Of a stretch of 64,000 bases of DNA, positions 25,562 to 33,447 are shown piece after piece; positions within the stretch are counted from its first letter, which is position 1; each line of letters opens with the position of its first letter. The stretch lies in NCBI GenBank assembly GCA_045638545.1, contig JAZUBL010000036.1, forward strand, positions 1 to 64,000, written 5' to 3'. The notes beneath the pieces are model-generated. The model was not told the origin of the DNA and did not search any database. It saw only the letters and a list, made by a program, of their open reading frames with translations. The stretch is from UMGS1071 sp045638545 (lineage in GTDB: Bacteria > Bacillota > Clostridia > Oscillospirales > Acutalibacteraceae). The position numbers were made by a program, and so were the translations under genes.

Positions 25562-25654
25562 TTAATACGTATAGTTATCTGCATTATAAGGAAAGTTGTC
25601 TCCAGTTAGAGCCAGCTTTTATAGTGCGGCCAATAAATACACAAAAGATTATTT

Positions 25655-25713
25655 CGGCGATGACTCCCAGTTTGGAGTTGCCTGCTAGCAGGAGCAGGTC
25701 GCCGGTCAGGAGG
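25655..25713 (+). promoter_or_regulatory. Candidate structured leader (three-way junction) before the mrp operon
   Basis: CGGCGA (25655-25660) pairs with TCGCCG (25699-25704) and encloses two adjacent perfect hairpins, ACTCC/GGAGT (25663-25678) and CCTGCT/AGCAGG (25681-25698). The ribosome site AGGAGG (25708-25713) follows after three bases. CTCC in the first hairpin could instead pair with the GGAG of the ribosome site, so a translation switch is possible. No known riboswitch class is recognised. Confidence 0.45.
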
Positions 25714-25722
25714 TTTTTTTCA

Positions 25723-25953
25723 ATGAAACAATTTATTTGTACCTTGATTGTCCTTGCGGCAAGTGCAGGGTTGCTGTTTCTGGTTTCGGCGCCGATTAAT
25801 AACCTGCACGGCGCAGGTGACCATGAGGAAACGCATGTTGAGGGCCATGTTGAAGAAGATGGCCATGCTGAGGAAGGCGAAGAATCTGCTGACCATGGCG
25901 AGGCTGCCTATGCGCATGGCGATTCCGCCGATACTGATGCTGCGGCTCACTAA
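25723..25953 (+). CDS. Small membrane protein with His/Glu-rich tail, first gene of mrp operon
   Basis: 76 residues from the ATG at 25723, correctly spaced from AGGAGG; an in-frame start at 25624 would run through the structured leader. Residues 3-24 are one hydrophobic helix or uncleaved signal (FICTLIVLAASAGLLFLVSA), and the remaining 50 residues are dominated by His, Glu, Asp, Ala and Gly (HEETHVEGHVEEDGHAEE and so on, nine histidines). I know no family. Its place at the head of the antiporter operon, 48 bp before mrpE, suggests a cation- or proton-binding accessory subunit. Confidence 0.65.
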   Translation: MKQFICTLIVLAASAGLLFLVSAPINNLHGAGDHEETHVEGHVEEDGHAEEGEESADHGEAAYAHGDSADTDAAAH

Positions 25954-26001
25954 GGGTTTGCAGTCATCTGCGTGTTGAACAAAAGTCTTTGAGGTGATAA
26001 C

Positions 26002-26469
26002 ATGCTATTCTTATTACTCTTAGGAATGTGGATCGTCTTCAACGGCAAATTTACAATCGAGATTCTGATCATCGGTATTATCTTTGCGGTTGCGATCAAT
26101 CTTTTCACCTGGAAAGTTTTGGGCTTCGGACCGAAGCAGGAGGGCAAACTCCTGAAAAAGTCCGGCAAGATGATTGCCTACGGTATTTTCCTGTTTAAGG
26201 AAATTATCAAAGCAAACTGGTGTGTTCTGAAAATCGTTCTCAATCCGAGAGCGAAGGTCGAACCAAAGATGGTCTACTTCAAAACCGATTTAAAAAATGA
26301 GACCAGCAAAGTCGCGCTGGCAAACTCCATCACAATCACACCTGGTACCATTACTGTAAACGTCAGTGACGATGTATTCTGTGTTCACGCACTGGATGCA
26401 AGTATGACAGACGGTATTGACGAGTGCGATTTCGTGGTAAAACTGCGTAAAATGGAGGGGAAAGAATAA
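26002..26469 (+). CDS. mrpE: Mrp Na+/H+ antiporter subunit E
   Basis: 155 residues, family length. Two N-terminal membrane helices (about 1-20 and 22-40), then KMIAYGIFLFKEIIKANWCVLKIVL and the family hallmark VALANSITITPGTITVNVSDD near 107-127, followed by VHALD. MrpE is needed for assembly and full activity of the multi-subunit cation/proton antiporter in the cytoplasmic membrane. Its stop overlaps the mrpF start (TAATG), as in other tightly coupled mrp operons. Confidence 0.93.
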   Translation: MLFLLLLGMWIVFNGKFTIEILIIGIIFAVAINLFTWKVLGFGPKQEGKLLKKSGKMIAYGIFLFKEIIKANWCVLKIVLNPRAKVEPKMVYFKTDLKNETSKVALANSITITPGTITVNVSDDVFCVHALDASMTDGIDECDFVVKLRKMEGKE

Positions 26470-26822
26470 TGTTTGGATTTGTTGGAACCACATATTCCAC
26501 CATCTTCTTTATTGTTATTATGGTAATCCTCTCTCTCATCATTTGTGCCTGCTTGCTCAGAGCAATTCTTGGTCCGCGTTTCACGGACCGTCTGGTAGCG
26601 GCAAACATGATCGGTGTTAAAACCATTGTCATGGTTGCCATTCTCACCGCTTTCTTAGAAGAAGGCTTTATGGCAGACGTTGCTCTGATCTACGCAATGC
26701 TCAGTTTCCTGGCGGTTATTATTATCTCCCGTATCGTCGTTTTCCGCGAACGAAGCGAGAAGAGCCGTAATATCGTCAAGATTGAGATTGAGGACAGAAG
26801 TTTCGAGGAGGCGGAAAAATGA
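26469..26822 (+). CDS. mrpF: Mrp antiporter subunit F
   Basis: 117 residues with three membrane helices. The segment ACLLRAILGPRFTDRLVAANMIGVK (about 25-50) is the MrpF/MnhF signature, and EEGFMADVALIYAMLSFLAVI the third helix. The C-terminal tail is charged. Overlaps mrpG by ATGA. Small subunit of the cation/proton antiporter. Confidence 0.92.
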   Translation: MFGFVGTTYSTIFFIVIMVILSLIICACLLRAILGPRFTDRLVAANMIGVKTIVMVAILTAFLEEGFMADVALIYAMLSFLAVIIISRIVVFRERSEKSRNIVKIEIEDRSFEEAEK

Positions 26823-27142
26823 TAGCTCAATTTATCGTAGCAGCTGTATTCATTACAGCCGGCGTTTTCGTCTTCGCAGCAGCAACCATGGGTGTGTTCC
26901 GTTTTAAGTATGTATTGAACAGAATGCACATTGCTGCGCAGTGCGACACTATGGGCGCACTGCTCTGCCTGGTAGGTGTTATGATCCTGACAGGCTTCAC
27001 CTTTACAACTTTAAAATTACTGTTAGTCATCGCATTCATCTGGGCGGCCAGCCCGCTGACCAGCCACCTGATCGCGAAAGCAGAATATGTTTCCCAGGAT
27101 CAGGAAGATGAAGACACCTTTGACGAGGAGGTGATCAAATGA
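26819..27142 (+). CDS. mrpG: Mrp antiporter subunit G
   Basis: 107 residues, three helices. FRFKYVLNRMHIAAQCDTMGALLCLVGVMIL (about 27-57) and the C-terminal TSHLIAKAEYVS are typical of MrpG/MnhG (usually DxYtRlHAa..dtlG). The acidic tail is unremarkable. Overlaps the next gene by ATGA. Confidence 0.92.
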   Translation: MIAQFIVAAVFITAGVFVFAAATMGVFRFKYVLNRMHIAAQCDTMGALLCLVGVMILTGFTFTTLKLLLVIAFIWAASPLTSHLIAKAEYVSQDQEDEDTFDEEVIK

Positions 27143-27453
27143 TCGTTCTGGAATTTATTCTGTTGATCTTTTTGATTGCCTGTGCAATCGTGGCCACGGT
27201 TCATAAGAACCTGCTGACCACCGTTCTGATCTTTATGTCCTACAGCGTTGTAATGTCCATCATCTGGGTGATCCTGGAATCTCCGGACCTTGCTGGTACA
27301 GAAGCCGCTGTTGGCGCCGGCGTAACCACTGTTCTGTTCTTCCTCGCTCTGAAGAAGACAGGTCAGCTTCACTTTAAAAAGCCGGTCTCCAAAGAAGAAT
27401 CTCAAAAACAAGCTTTGAAGTATTTTGAGGAGAAAGGAGAAGACGATGCATAA
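27139..27453 (+). CDS. DUF4040 / MbhD-like subunit (MrpA C-terminal part as a separate gene)
   Basis: 104 residues, three helices. VLIFMSYSVVMSIIWVILESPDLAGTEAAVGAGVTTVLFFLAL is the DUF4040/MbhD signature (the PDVA.TEA.VG.G pattern). In Bacillus this unit is fused at the C-terminus of MrpA; here, as in Mbh-type hydrogenases and split Mrp operons, it is a separate polypeptide. Its last 8 bp overlap the next start. Confidence 0.88.
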   Translation: MIVLEFILLIFLIACAIVATVHKNLLTTVLIFMSYSVVMSIIWVILESPDLAGTEAAVGAGVTTVLFFLALKKTGQLHFKKPVSKEESQKQALKYFEEKGEDDA

Positions 27454-28387
27454 GGATAATCATCCGGAAACGGAAACAAAAAAGAGCCTGAAGCACGACA
27501 TTGCTTCTTCTTTTAAAAAGGTTTCCAGTTGGGTAGACGGTGACGAAGTTCAATTGGAAACTCCTGTGATGGTCAACGTACCAAAGATTAAAAAGCCGGA
27601 AGAGGTTACATTCCTGAAAAAAATGAAATCCTTCCGTAAATTTTACATTGGTATGTCCATCTTCCTCTGCTGTGCGCTGATCGGCGTTCTTCTCTTTACC
27701 GTCAGCGACCTGCCGAACTACGGCGAAGTAGATGTGCCAACCAACAATGAGGTTGCACAGAAGTATATTGAGGACGGCCTGAAAGATACCGGCGCAACAA
27801 GTATTATCGCCGGCATGATCCTGGACTATCGTGCATTCGATACCCTGGGCGAATCTTCCGTTCTGTTTATTGCGGTTTCCGCAGTTATCATTCTGCTGAG
27901 AACTGACCCGACCAAACGTGATCTGGAGCAGGAAGCAGAAAATGCAAGAGAAGAACTGCTGGCAAAGAGCCAGCCAAACATCATCCTCAAAATGATCGGT
28001 GTCATTCTGGTTCCGTTCATTCTCCTGTTTGGTGTTTACGTTGTTCTTAACGGCCACATCTCACCTGGCGGCGGTTTCTCCGGCGGTGCGATCATGGGCG
28101 CAGGCCTGATTCTTCTGGCATCGTCCAATGGCTTTAAGATGATGGATAAGTTCTTCAACTTTAAACTCTTCACCGCTATTACCAGCGGCGCGCTCCTGTG
28201 CTATGCATGCTGCAAGGCATACTCCTTCTTCACAGGCGCAAACCACCTGGAGTCCTTTATTCCTAAGGGTATCCCAGGTGCGATCCTGAGTGGTGGCTTC
28301 ATCCTGCCTCTGAACATCTGCGTTGGCATGATCGTAGCCTGCACCATGTACGGATTCTACTCATTATTCTCGAGAGGAGATCTGTAA
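27446..28387 (+). CDS. mrpB: MrpB-like subunit with N-terminal extension (MnhB domain)
   Basis: 313 residues from the ATG at 27446, after AAAGGAGAAG. The first 55 residues are soluble and charged, followed by a helix (about 62-84), an extracellular-looking loop, a second helix near 140-155, a charged stretch, and the MnhB domain from about 175, with GVYVVLNGHISPGGGFSGGAIMGAGLILL as the family signature. It combines MbhE-like and MbhF-like parts. Subunit of the antiporter membrane domain. Confidence 0.88.
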   Translation: MHKDNHPETETKKSLKHDIASSFKKVSSWVDGDEVQLETPVMVNVPKIKKPEEVTFLKKMKSFRKFYIGMSIFLCCALIGVLLFTVSDLPNYGEVDVPTNNEVAQKYIEDGLKDTGATSIIAGMILDYRAFDTLGESSVLFIAVSAVIILLRTDPTKRDLEQEAENAREELLAKSQPNIILKMIGVILVPFILLFGVYVVLNGHISPGGGFSGGAIMGAGLILLASSNGFKMMDKFFNFKLFTAITSGALLCYACCKAYSFFTGANHLESFIPKGIPGAILSGGFILPLNICVGMIVACTMYGFYSLFSRGDL

Positions 28388-28389
28388 GC

Positions 28390-28803
28390 ATGTGGGATTA
28401 TATCATGAATCACTATTATGAGATTGCTGCTGTAATCCTGTTTGGTATCGGTTTTATGAATCTTCTGCTTCAGCAGAACCTGATCAAGAAGATCATTGGC
28501 CTGAATATCATGGATACTGCGATCTATCTCTTCCTCGCATCCCGAGGCTTTATTTTCGGCAGAGTCGCTCCGTTCCCGGATGCAGGCGAAGCCATTTCTG
28601 CAGAAGCATACATCAACCCGATCCCAACCGGTCTGGTTCTCACAGGTATCGTTGTTTCCGTTGCGGTTACAGCATTCTCCCTGGCACTGGCAATGCGTCT
28701 GTGGAAAAAGTATCATACCATGAATCTGGATGAGATTCTGGTTCTCTCCAAAAAGGAAAGAGAACAGAGTGAATATCACGAAGAGGAAGGGGGCAATAAA
28801 TAA
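28390..28803 (+). CDS. mrpC: Mrp antiporter subunit C (NuoK-like)
   Basis: 137 residues, three helices, with GFMNLLLQQNLIKKIIGLNIMDTAIYLFLAS (about 22-52) and NPIPTGLVLTGIVVSVAVTAFSLALAMRLW (about 76-105), the NuoK/MrpC pattern where the PIPQALVLTAIVI motif is usual. The C-terminal 30 residues are charged. Overlaps the next gene by one base (TAATG). Confidence 0.93.
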   Translation: MWDYIMNHYYEIAAVILFGIGFMNLLLQQNLIKKIIGLNIMDTAIYLFLASRGFIFGRVAPFPDAGEAISAEAYINPIPTGLVLTGIVVSVAVTAFSLALAMRLWKKYHTMNLDEILVLSKKEREQSEYHEEEGGNK

Positions 28804-30422
28804 TGCACCATATGATGCCATTTGTTTATAACTTCCCGTCCTTCAGTATTCTGCTCACTCTGATGGCCGGTATGATCACACCGTTCTTCCGTAAGCACGG
28901 CCGCGTAGCACAGAAGATCAACTTCTGCGTGATCGTTGCTGTTGGTGTTCTGAACACCATTCTCCTTGGCTACCTTGTAAGCCAGGGCTGCACAGAATCT
29001 TTTACATACATGATGGGTCACTTCCCTGCACCATGGGGCAACGAGCTCCGCGCAGGTCCAATGGAAGCCCTGCTGGCAAGCTGCTTCTGTCTGGTAATTG
29101 CCCTCTGTATTCTTGTTGGTCTCAAAGATATCTACAATGATATCCGTCCGAGAAAACAATATCTTTACTTTGTAATGTTAAACATGCTGCTGGCTTCTCT
29201 GCTGGCACTGATTTACACAAACGACCTGTTTAACGCTTACGTATTTATCGAAATCAACACCATCGCAGCTTGTGCGATCGTTATGGTTAAAGACTCCGGC
29301 GAAACAATCGTTGCAACAATCCGTTACCTGATCATGAGCTGTCTGGGCTCCGGTCTGTTCCTGTTCGGCGTATGTATCCTGTACTCCATGACAGGTCACC
29401 TGCTGATGTCCAGCATTCAGGAATCTCTGATTCCTCTGTGGGAAACAGGCGAGTACGGCATTCCGCTGACCATTGTAATCGGCATGATGCTCCTGGGCGT
29501 TGCCATCAAGAGTGCGGTGTTCCCGTTCCACTCCTGGCTGCCAAGTGCTCACGGTTCCTCCACAACCAGCTCCTCCTCCATTCTTTCCGGTCTGGTGCTG
29601 AAGGGTTATCTGATCCTCATCATCAAGCTTGTGTATCGTATGTTTACACCGGAAATGATGGACGTGCTCCACATCAATGACATCTTCCTGGCATTTGGTG
29701 TAGCCGGTATGATCATCGGTTCCATCAAGGCTGTGAAGGAACGTCATATCAAGCGTATGATCGCTTACTCCTCTGTTGCACAGATCGGTTACGTCTTTAT
29801 GGGTATCGGCATTGGCGCCGACATCGGCATCCTGGCTGCAGTATTCCATATGCTCAGCCACGCATTCACAAAGCCAATGCTGTTCGGTGCTGCTGGTAAC
29901 CTGGTACACCACGCTGGCCACAGCTACCAGATCAAGGATCTGAAGGGCACTGCTCTGAAGAACCCACTGGCAGGTATCGCATTTACAATCGGTTCCCTGT
30001 CCATGATCGGTATCCCGCTGTTCGCTGGCTTCCCGCCAAAGCTGTGGTTCTCTACCGGCGCAATCGAAGGCGGTATCTCCCGTCTGATCGTTGTACTGAT
30101 TGCTCTGGCTATCAGTACCGTGCTCAACGCTCTTTACTATCTCCCTGCATGTATCAACATCTGGACACCGAAAAAGCGCAAGGGTGAAGATGCCCACGGC
30201 CACGATGCCCATGGTGACGACGCTCACGGTCATGACGCTCATGGCCACGGCGGTCACGATGATGATGACGAAGAGGAAGAAGTACATGATCATCCAAGAC
30301 ATAAGGCTGGCATCAGCTTTATTGTTGCGATGGTTCTGTTCATTGCTAGCAACTTCGCACTGGGTATTTTTGCACAGCCAATTGCCGAGGTCATTAAGGC
30401 CGGCATCGGTTTGTTAGGTTAA
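28803..30422 (+). CDS. Mrp antiporter-like subunit (MrpD/NuoL/M/N type) with His/Asp-rich insertion
   Basis: 539 residues, about 14 membrane helices. The proton-antiporter core shows the conserved Glu in NAYVFIEINTIAACAIVMV (helix 5), Lys in GVAIKSAVFPFHSWLPSAHGS (helix 7) and Lys in LSGLVLKGYLIL (helix 8). Unusual is a loop near residues 458-500 made of repeated DAHGHDAHGDDAHGH-like units followed by DDDDEEEEVHDHPRH; its repeated DNA units suggest slippage growth. First of four antiporter-like subunits here. Canonical Mrp has two (A and D). Confidence 0.9.
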   Translation: MHHMMPFVYNFPSFSILLTLMAGMITPFFRKHGRVAQKINFCVIVAVGVLNTILLGYLVSQGCTESFTYMMGHFPAPWGNELRAGPMEALLASCFCLVIALCILVGLKDIYNDIRPRKQYLYFVMLNMLLASLLALIYTNDLFNAYVFIEINTIAACAIVMVKDSGETIVATIRYLIMSCLGSGLFLFGVCILYSMTGHLLMSSIQESLIPLWETGEYGIPLTIVIGMMLLGVAIKSAVFPFHSWLPSAHGSSTTSSSSILSGLVLKGYLILIIKLVYRMFTPEMMDVLHINDIFLAFGVAGMIIGSIKAVKERHIKRMIAYSSVAQIGYVFMGIGIGADIGILAAVFHMLSHAFTKPMLFGAAGNLVHHAGHSYQIKDLKGTALKNPLAGIAFTIGSLSMIGIPLFAGFPPKLWFSTGAIEGGISRLIVVLIALAISTVLNALYYLPACINIWTPKKRKGEDAHGHDAHGDDAHGHDAHGHGGHDDDDEEEEVHDHPRHKAGISFIVAMVLFIASNFALGIFAQPIAEVIKAGIGLLG

Positions 30423-30461
30423 AGATTTTGATAATATGAATAAAAGTGAGGTGGTTTGTCG

Positions 30462-31934
30462 ATGGGTATCCTGCTTCTGATTCCGATTCTGTTTCCGATG
30501 TTAGCAGGCGTCGTCGTGTTCTTCCTGAAGGACCGTAAGGTTCGCAGAGGTTACATTTCGGCGGTCGTAATTATCGATGCCCTGATGGTATATGCGCTTG
30601 CATTTCTGCCCGACACTGATATCACCGTATGGACAATCAGTGGAAGCCTGAGTATCGGCTTCCAGTTAGACGGTCTATCGAGATTCTTCTCCTGCCTGAT
30701 CGTCTCTGTTTGGGCGCTTGTCGCATTCTTCGCATTTGAGTACATTACACACGAAGAAAAAGAAGAAAAATTCCTTGCGTTCTACACCATGACAATGGGC
30801 GTAATGGTTGGTCTGTCTTTCACAGCAACAATGCCAACCCTCTACATGATGTATGAACTGATGTCTATTATTACCGTGCCGCTGGTTATTCATTCTCGCA
30901 CAAGAGAAGCAATCAAGGCTGGTATGAAGTATTTAGGCTTCTCCGTATTTGGCGCAGGCTGCGGCCTGTTCGGTATGTTCTTCCTGAATAAGTTCTGTAC
31001 CACACTGTCCTTCGTAGACGGCGGTACACTGGACATGACTGCAGTAGCAGGTCAGGAGGACTTCCTCCTTGCAGTATACCTGATCATGATGATCGGCTTC
31101 GGCTGTAAAGCAGGTATGCTTCCGTTACACGCATGGCTGCCAACAGCTCACCCGGTTGCTCCGGCTCCGGCTTCCGCTGTTCTCTCCGGTGTTATCACTA
31201 AGGCCGGTGTTCTGGCAATCATCCGTGTAACCTATTACATGATTGGCGCGGACTTCCTCCGCGGCTCATGGGCACAGTACGCTTTGATGGCGCTGGCAAT
31301 CTGCACCGTATTCATGGGCTCTATGCTGGCTTTCAAAGAAAAGCTGCTCAAGAAACGTATGGCGTTCTCCACCGTTTCTAACGTATCTTACGTACTGTTC
31401 GGCGTGTTCATGATGACATCTGATGGTCTGACCGGCGCACTGCTGCAGGTAGTATTCCACTCCGTAGCAAAGAACATCCTGTTCTGCTGCGCAGGTGCTA
31501 TCATCTTCAAGACACACAAGACCTACGTTCACGAGCTGAAGGGTATCGGCAAACAAATGCCGATCGTTATGTGGACCTTTATCTTTGCAGCACTGTCTCT
31601 GGTTGGTATTCCTCCAATGGCAGGCTTCACAAGTAAGTGGTTCCTGGCAACAGGCGGTATCGCTGAAGCACTGGGCACCATGGGCTGGCTGCCGCTGGCA
31701 GGCTCCATCGTTCTCATGGTCAGTGCTCTGCTCACTGCTGGTTACCTCCTCAGCATCGTTCGTGATGCATTCTTCCCAGGTAAGGATTTCGATTACTCCA
31801 CACTGGAGAAGAAGGAACCATCCCCACTGATGACAGTGCCGCTGATCATTATGGCAGCTGGCCTCGGCATCATGGGTATGTTCCCAAATGGTCTGATCCA
31901 GGCAATCAGCTGCATTGGCAGCACAATCTTGTAA
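30462..31934 (+). CDS. Mrp antiporter-like subunit, second copy
   Basis: 490 residues from the ATG at 30462, 7 bp after GAGGTGG (a TTG two codons earlier is too close). Core residues: Glu in LYMMYELMSIITVPLVIHSR, Lys in GFGCKAGMLPLHAWLPTAHPVAPAPASAVLSG, Lys in VITKAGVLAIIR. About 14 helices. Belongs to the NuoL/M/N-MrpA/D superfamily that forms a cation or proton half-channel. The next gene is about 25% identical by eye and equally long. Confidence 0.9.
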   Translation: MGILLLIPILFPMLAGVVVFFLKDRKVRRGYISAVVIIDALMVYALAFLPDTDITVWTISGSLSIGFQLDGLSRFFSCLIVSVWALVAFFAFEYITHEEKEEKFLAFYTMTMGVMVGLSFTATMPTLYMMYELMSIITVPLVIHSRTREAIKAGMKYLGFSVFGAGCGLFGMFFLNKFCTTLSFVDGGTLDMTAVAGQEDFLLAVYLIMMIGFGCKAGMLPLHAWLPTAHPVAPAPASAVLSGVITKAGVLAIIRVTYYMIGADFLRGSWAQYALMALAICTVFMGSMLAFKEKLLKKRMAFSTVSNVSYVLFGVFMMTSDGLTGALLQVVFHSVAKNILFCCAGAIIFKTHKTYVHELKGIGKQMPIVMWTFIFAALSLVGIPPMAGFTSKWFLATGGIAEALGTMGWLPLAGSIVLMVSALLTAGYLLSIVRDAFFPGKDFDYSTLEKKEPSPLMTVPLIIMAAGLGIMGMFPNGLIQAISCIGSTIL

Positions 31935-31949
31935 GGAGGGGGAAACAAT

Positions 31950-33428
31950 ATGGCATGGTTAGTATTGATCCCCATCCTGATTCCTATCGTAGGCGGTTTG
32001 GGGCTGCTGCTGCTCAACTTTAAAGAGCGCATGCATCGTCAGATTTACGTAGCAAGCATTATTATTGCAAACGCGGCTATCGCGATTGCTCTCATGTTCG
32101 TAGCACTGAACAGAGGTGCATTTACACTGGTACATATTACGGATAAGATCAACCTGACCCTCAGGGTCGACGGTATGTCGTTAGTCTTCGGCATCATCGT
32201 ATCCGTACTGTGGGTGGTTGCAACATTCTACTCCTTTGAGTATATGAAGCACGAAGGAAAAGAGAACAAGTTCTTCTCCTTCTTCACCATGAGCTTTGGT
32301 GTTGTTCTGGGTGTTGCATTCTCCTCCAACCTGATCTCCATGTACTTCTTCTACGAACTGCTGACCATGGCAACTCTGCCGCTGGTTATGCACTGCATGG
32401 ACAAGAGAGCATCTTCTGCTGGTAAGAAGTATGTTGCATACTCCATCTCCGGCGCATCTTTTGGCTTCATCGCCATCATGCTGCTGATGAACTACGGAAC
32501 CTCTCTGGATTTCGTATTCGGCGGTATTCTTGATCCGGCTGCTATCGCAGGTGTGGAACATCTGCTGCTGGTTGGTTTTATCCTGGCTTTCTTTGGCTTT
32601 GGTATCAAAACAGCAATCTTCCCATTCTTCGACTGGCTGCCATCTGCAGGTGTTGCACCAACACCTGTATCCGCTCTGCTCCACGCGGTAGCGGTTGTTA
32701 ATGCGGGTATCTTCGCGATCATCCGTATCACATTCTACAACTTCGGCACTGACTTCCTCCGCGGCTCCTGGGCACAGTACGTTGTAATGATTGCAACAAT
32801 CGTAACAATCGTATTCGGTTCTTCCATGGCTCTGCGTACAAAGCACTTCAAGCGCCGAATGGCTTACTCCACAGTAAGTAACCTGTCCTACATGCTCTTC
32901 GGTATCACAACCATGACATCCGAAGGTCTCGTAGGCGGTCTGGCTCACATGCTGTTCCACTCTGTTCTCAAGATTACACTGTTCTTCGTAGTAGGCGCAG
33001 TTATCTACAAGACAGGCAAGGAACACGTTTACGAGCTGTACGGCATTGGCCGTCGCATGCCGATCACATTTGTGTGCTTCACAATCTGCGCACTGGGTCT
33101 GATTGGTATCCCGCCGCTGATGGGCTTCACCAGTAAGTTCTATCTCGGCACAGCTGCAGCAAACAGCGGCTTCCCGCTGGCATACTTCGGTGCAGGCGCA
33201 CTGATCGTATCCGCTCTGCTGACAGCACTCTACCTGTTCGATGTTATCATCAAGGCTTACTGGCCAAAGAATGACATCGACGTTGCAACGCTGCAGAAAG
33301 ATGTTCGTGACCCTAACAAGCTGATGACCATTCCGATCATTGGCCTCACAGCAACATCCCTGATCATCGGCGTTTACCCTGCTCCGATTATTCACATCTT
33401 TGAACAGATCGCAACCGGTCTGTTATAA
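31950..33428 (+). CDS. Mrp antiporter-like subunit, third copy (TM8 Lys replaced)
   Basis: 492 residues, start after AAGGAGGGGG. Glu in MYFFYELLTMATLPLVMHC and Lys in FGFGIKTAIFPFFDWLPSAGVAPTPVSALLHAV are kept, but the His of the usual FPFHxWLP is Phe, and the helix-8 Lys of the VxKAG motif is Asn (VAVVNAGIF). Both positions take part in proton transfer in this family, so this subunit may conduct differently or act structurally. The end overlaps nothing; the next start follows 19 bp later. Confidence 0.9.
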   Translation: MAWLVLIPILIPIVGGLGLLLLNFKERMHRQIYVASIIIANAAIAIALMFVALNRGAFTLVHITDKINLTLRVDGMSLVFGIIVSVLWVVATFYSFEYMKHEGKENKFFSFFTMSFGVVLGVAFSSNLISMYFFYELLTMATLPLVMHCMDKRASSAGKKYVAYSISGASFGFIAIMLLMNYGTSLDFVFGGILDPAAIAGVEHLLLVGFILAFFGFGIKTAIFPFFDWLPSAGVAPTPVSALLHAVAVVNAGIFAIIRITFYNFGTDFLRGSWAQYVVMIATIVTIVFGSSMALRTKHFKRRMAYSTVSNLSYMLFGITTMTSEGLVGGLAHMLFHSVLKITLFFVVGAVIYKTGKEHVYELYGIGRRMPITFVCFTICALGLIGIPPLMGFTSKFYLGTAAANSGFPLAYFGAGALIVSALLTALYLFDVIIKAYWPKNDIDVATLQKDVRDPNKLMTIPIIGLTATSLIIGVYPAPIIHIFEQIATGLL

Positions 33429-33447
33429 TCAATAGGAGGTGGATTAT

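Noticed and set aside
25624..25722. Longer N-terminus for the first mrp-operon gene
   Set aside because: It would cover the structured leader and the ribosome site, and the added residues are Arg/Ser/Pro-rich rather than a signal.
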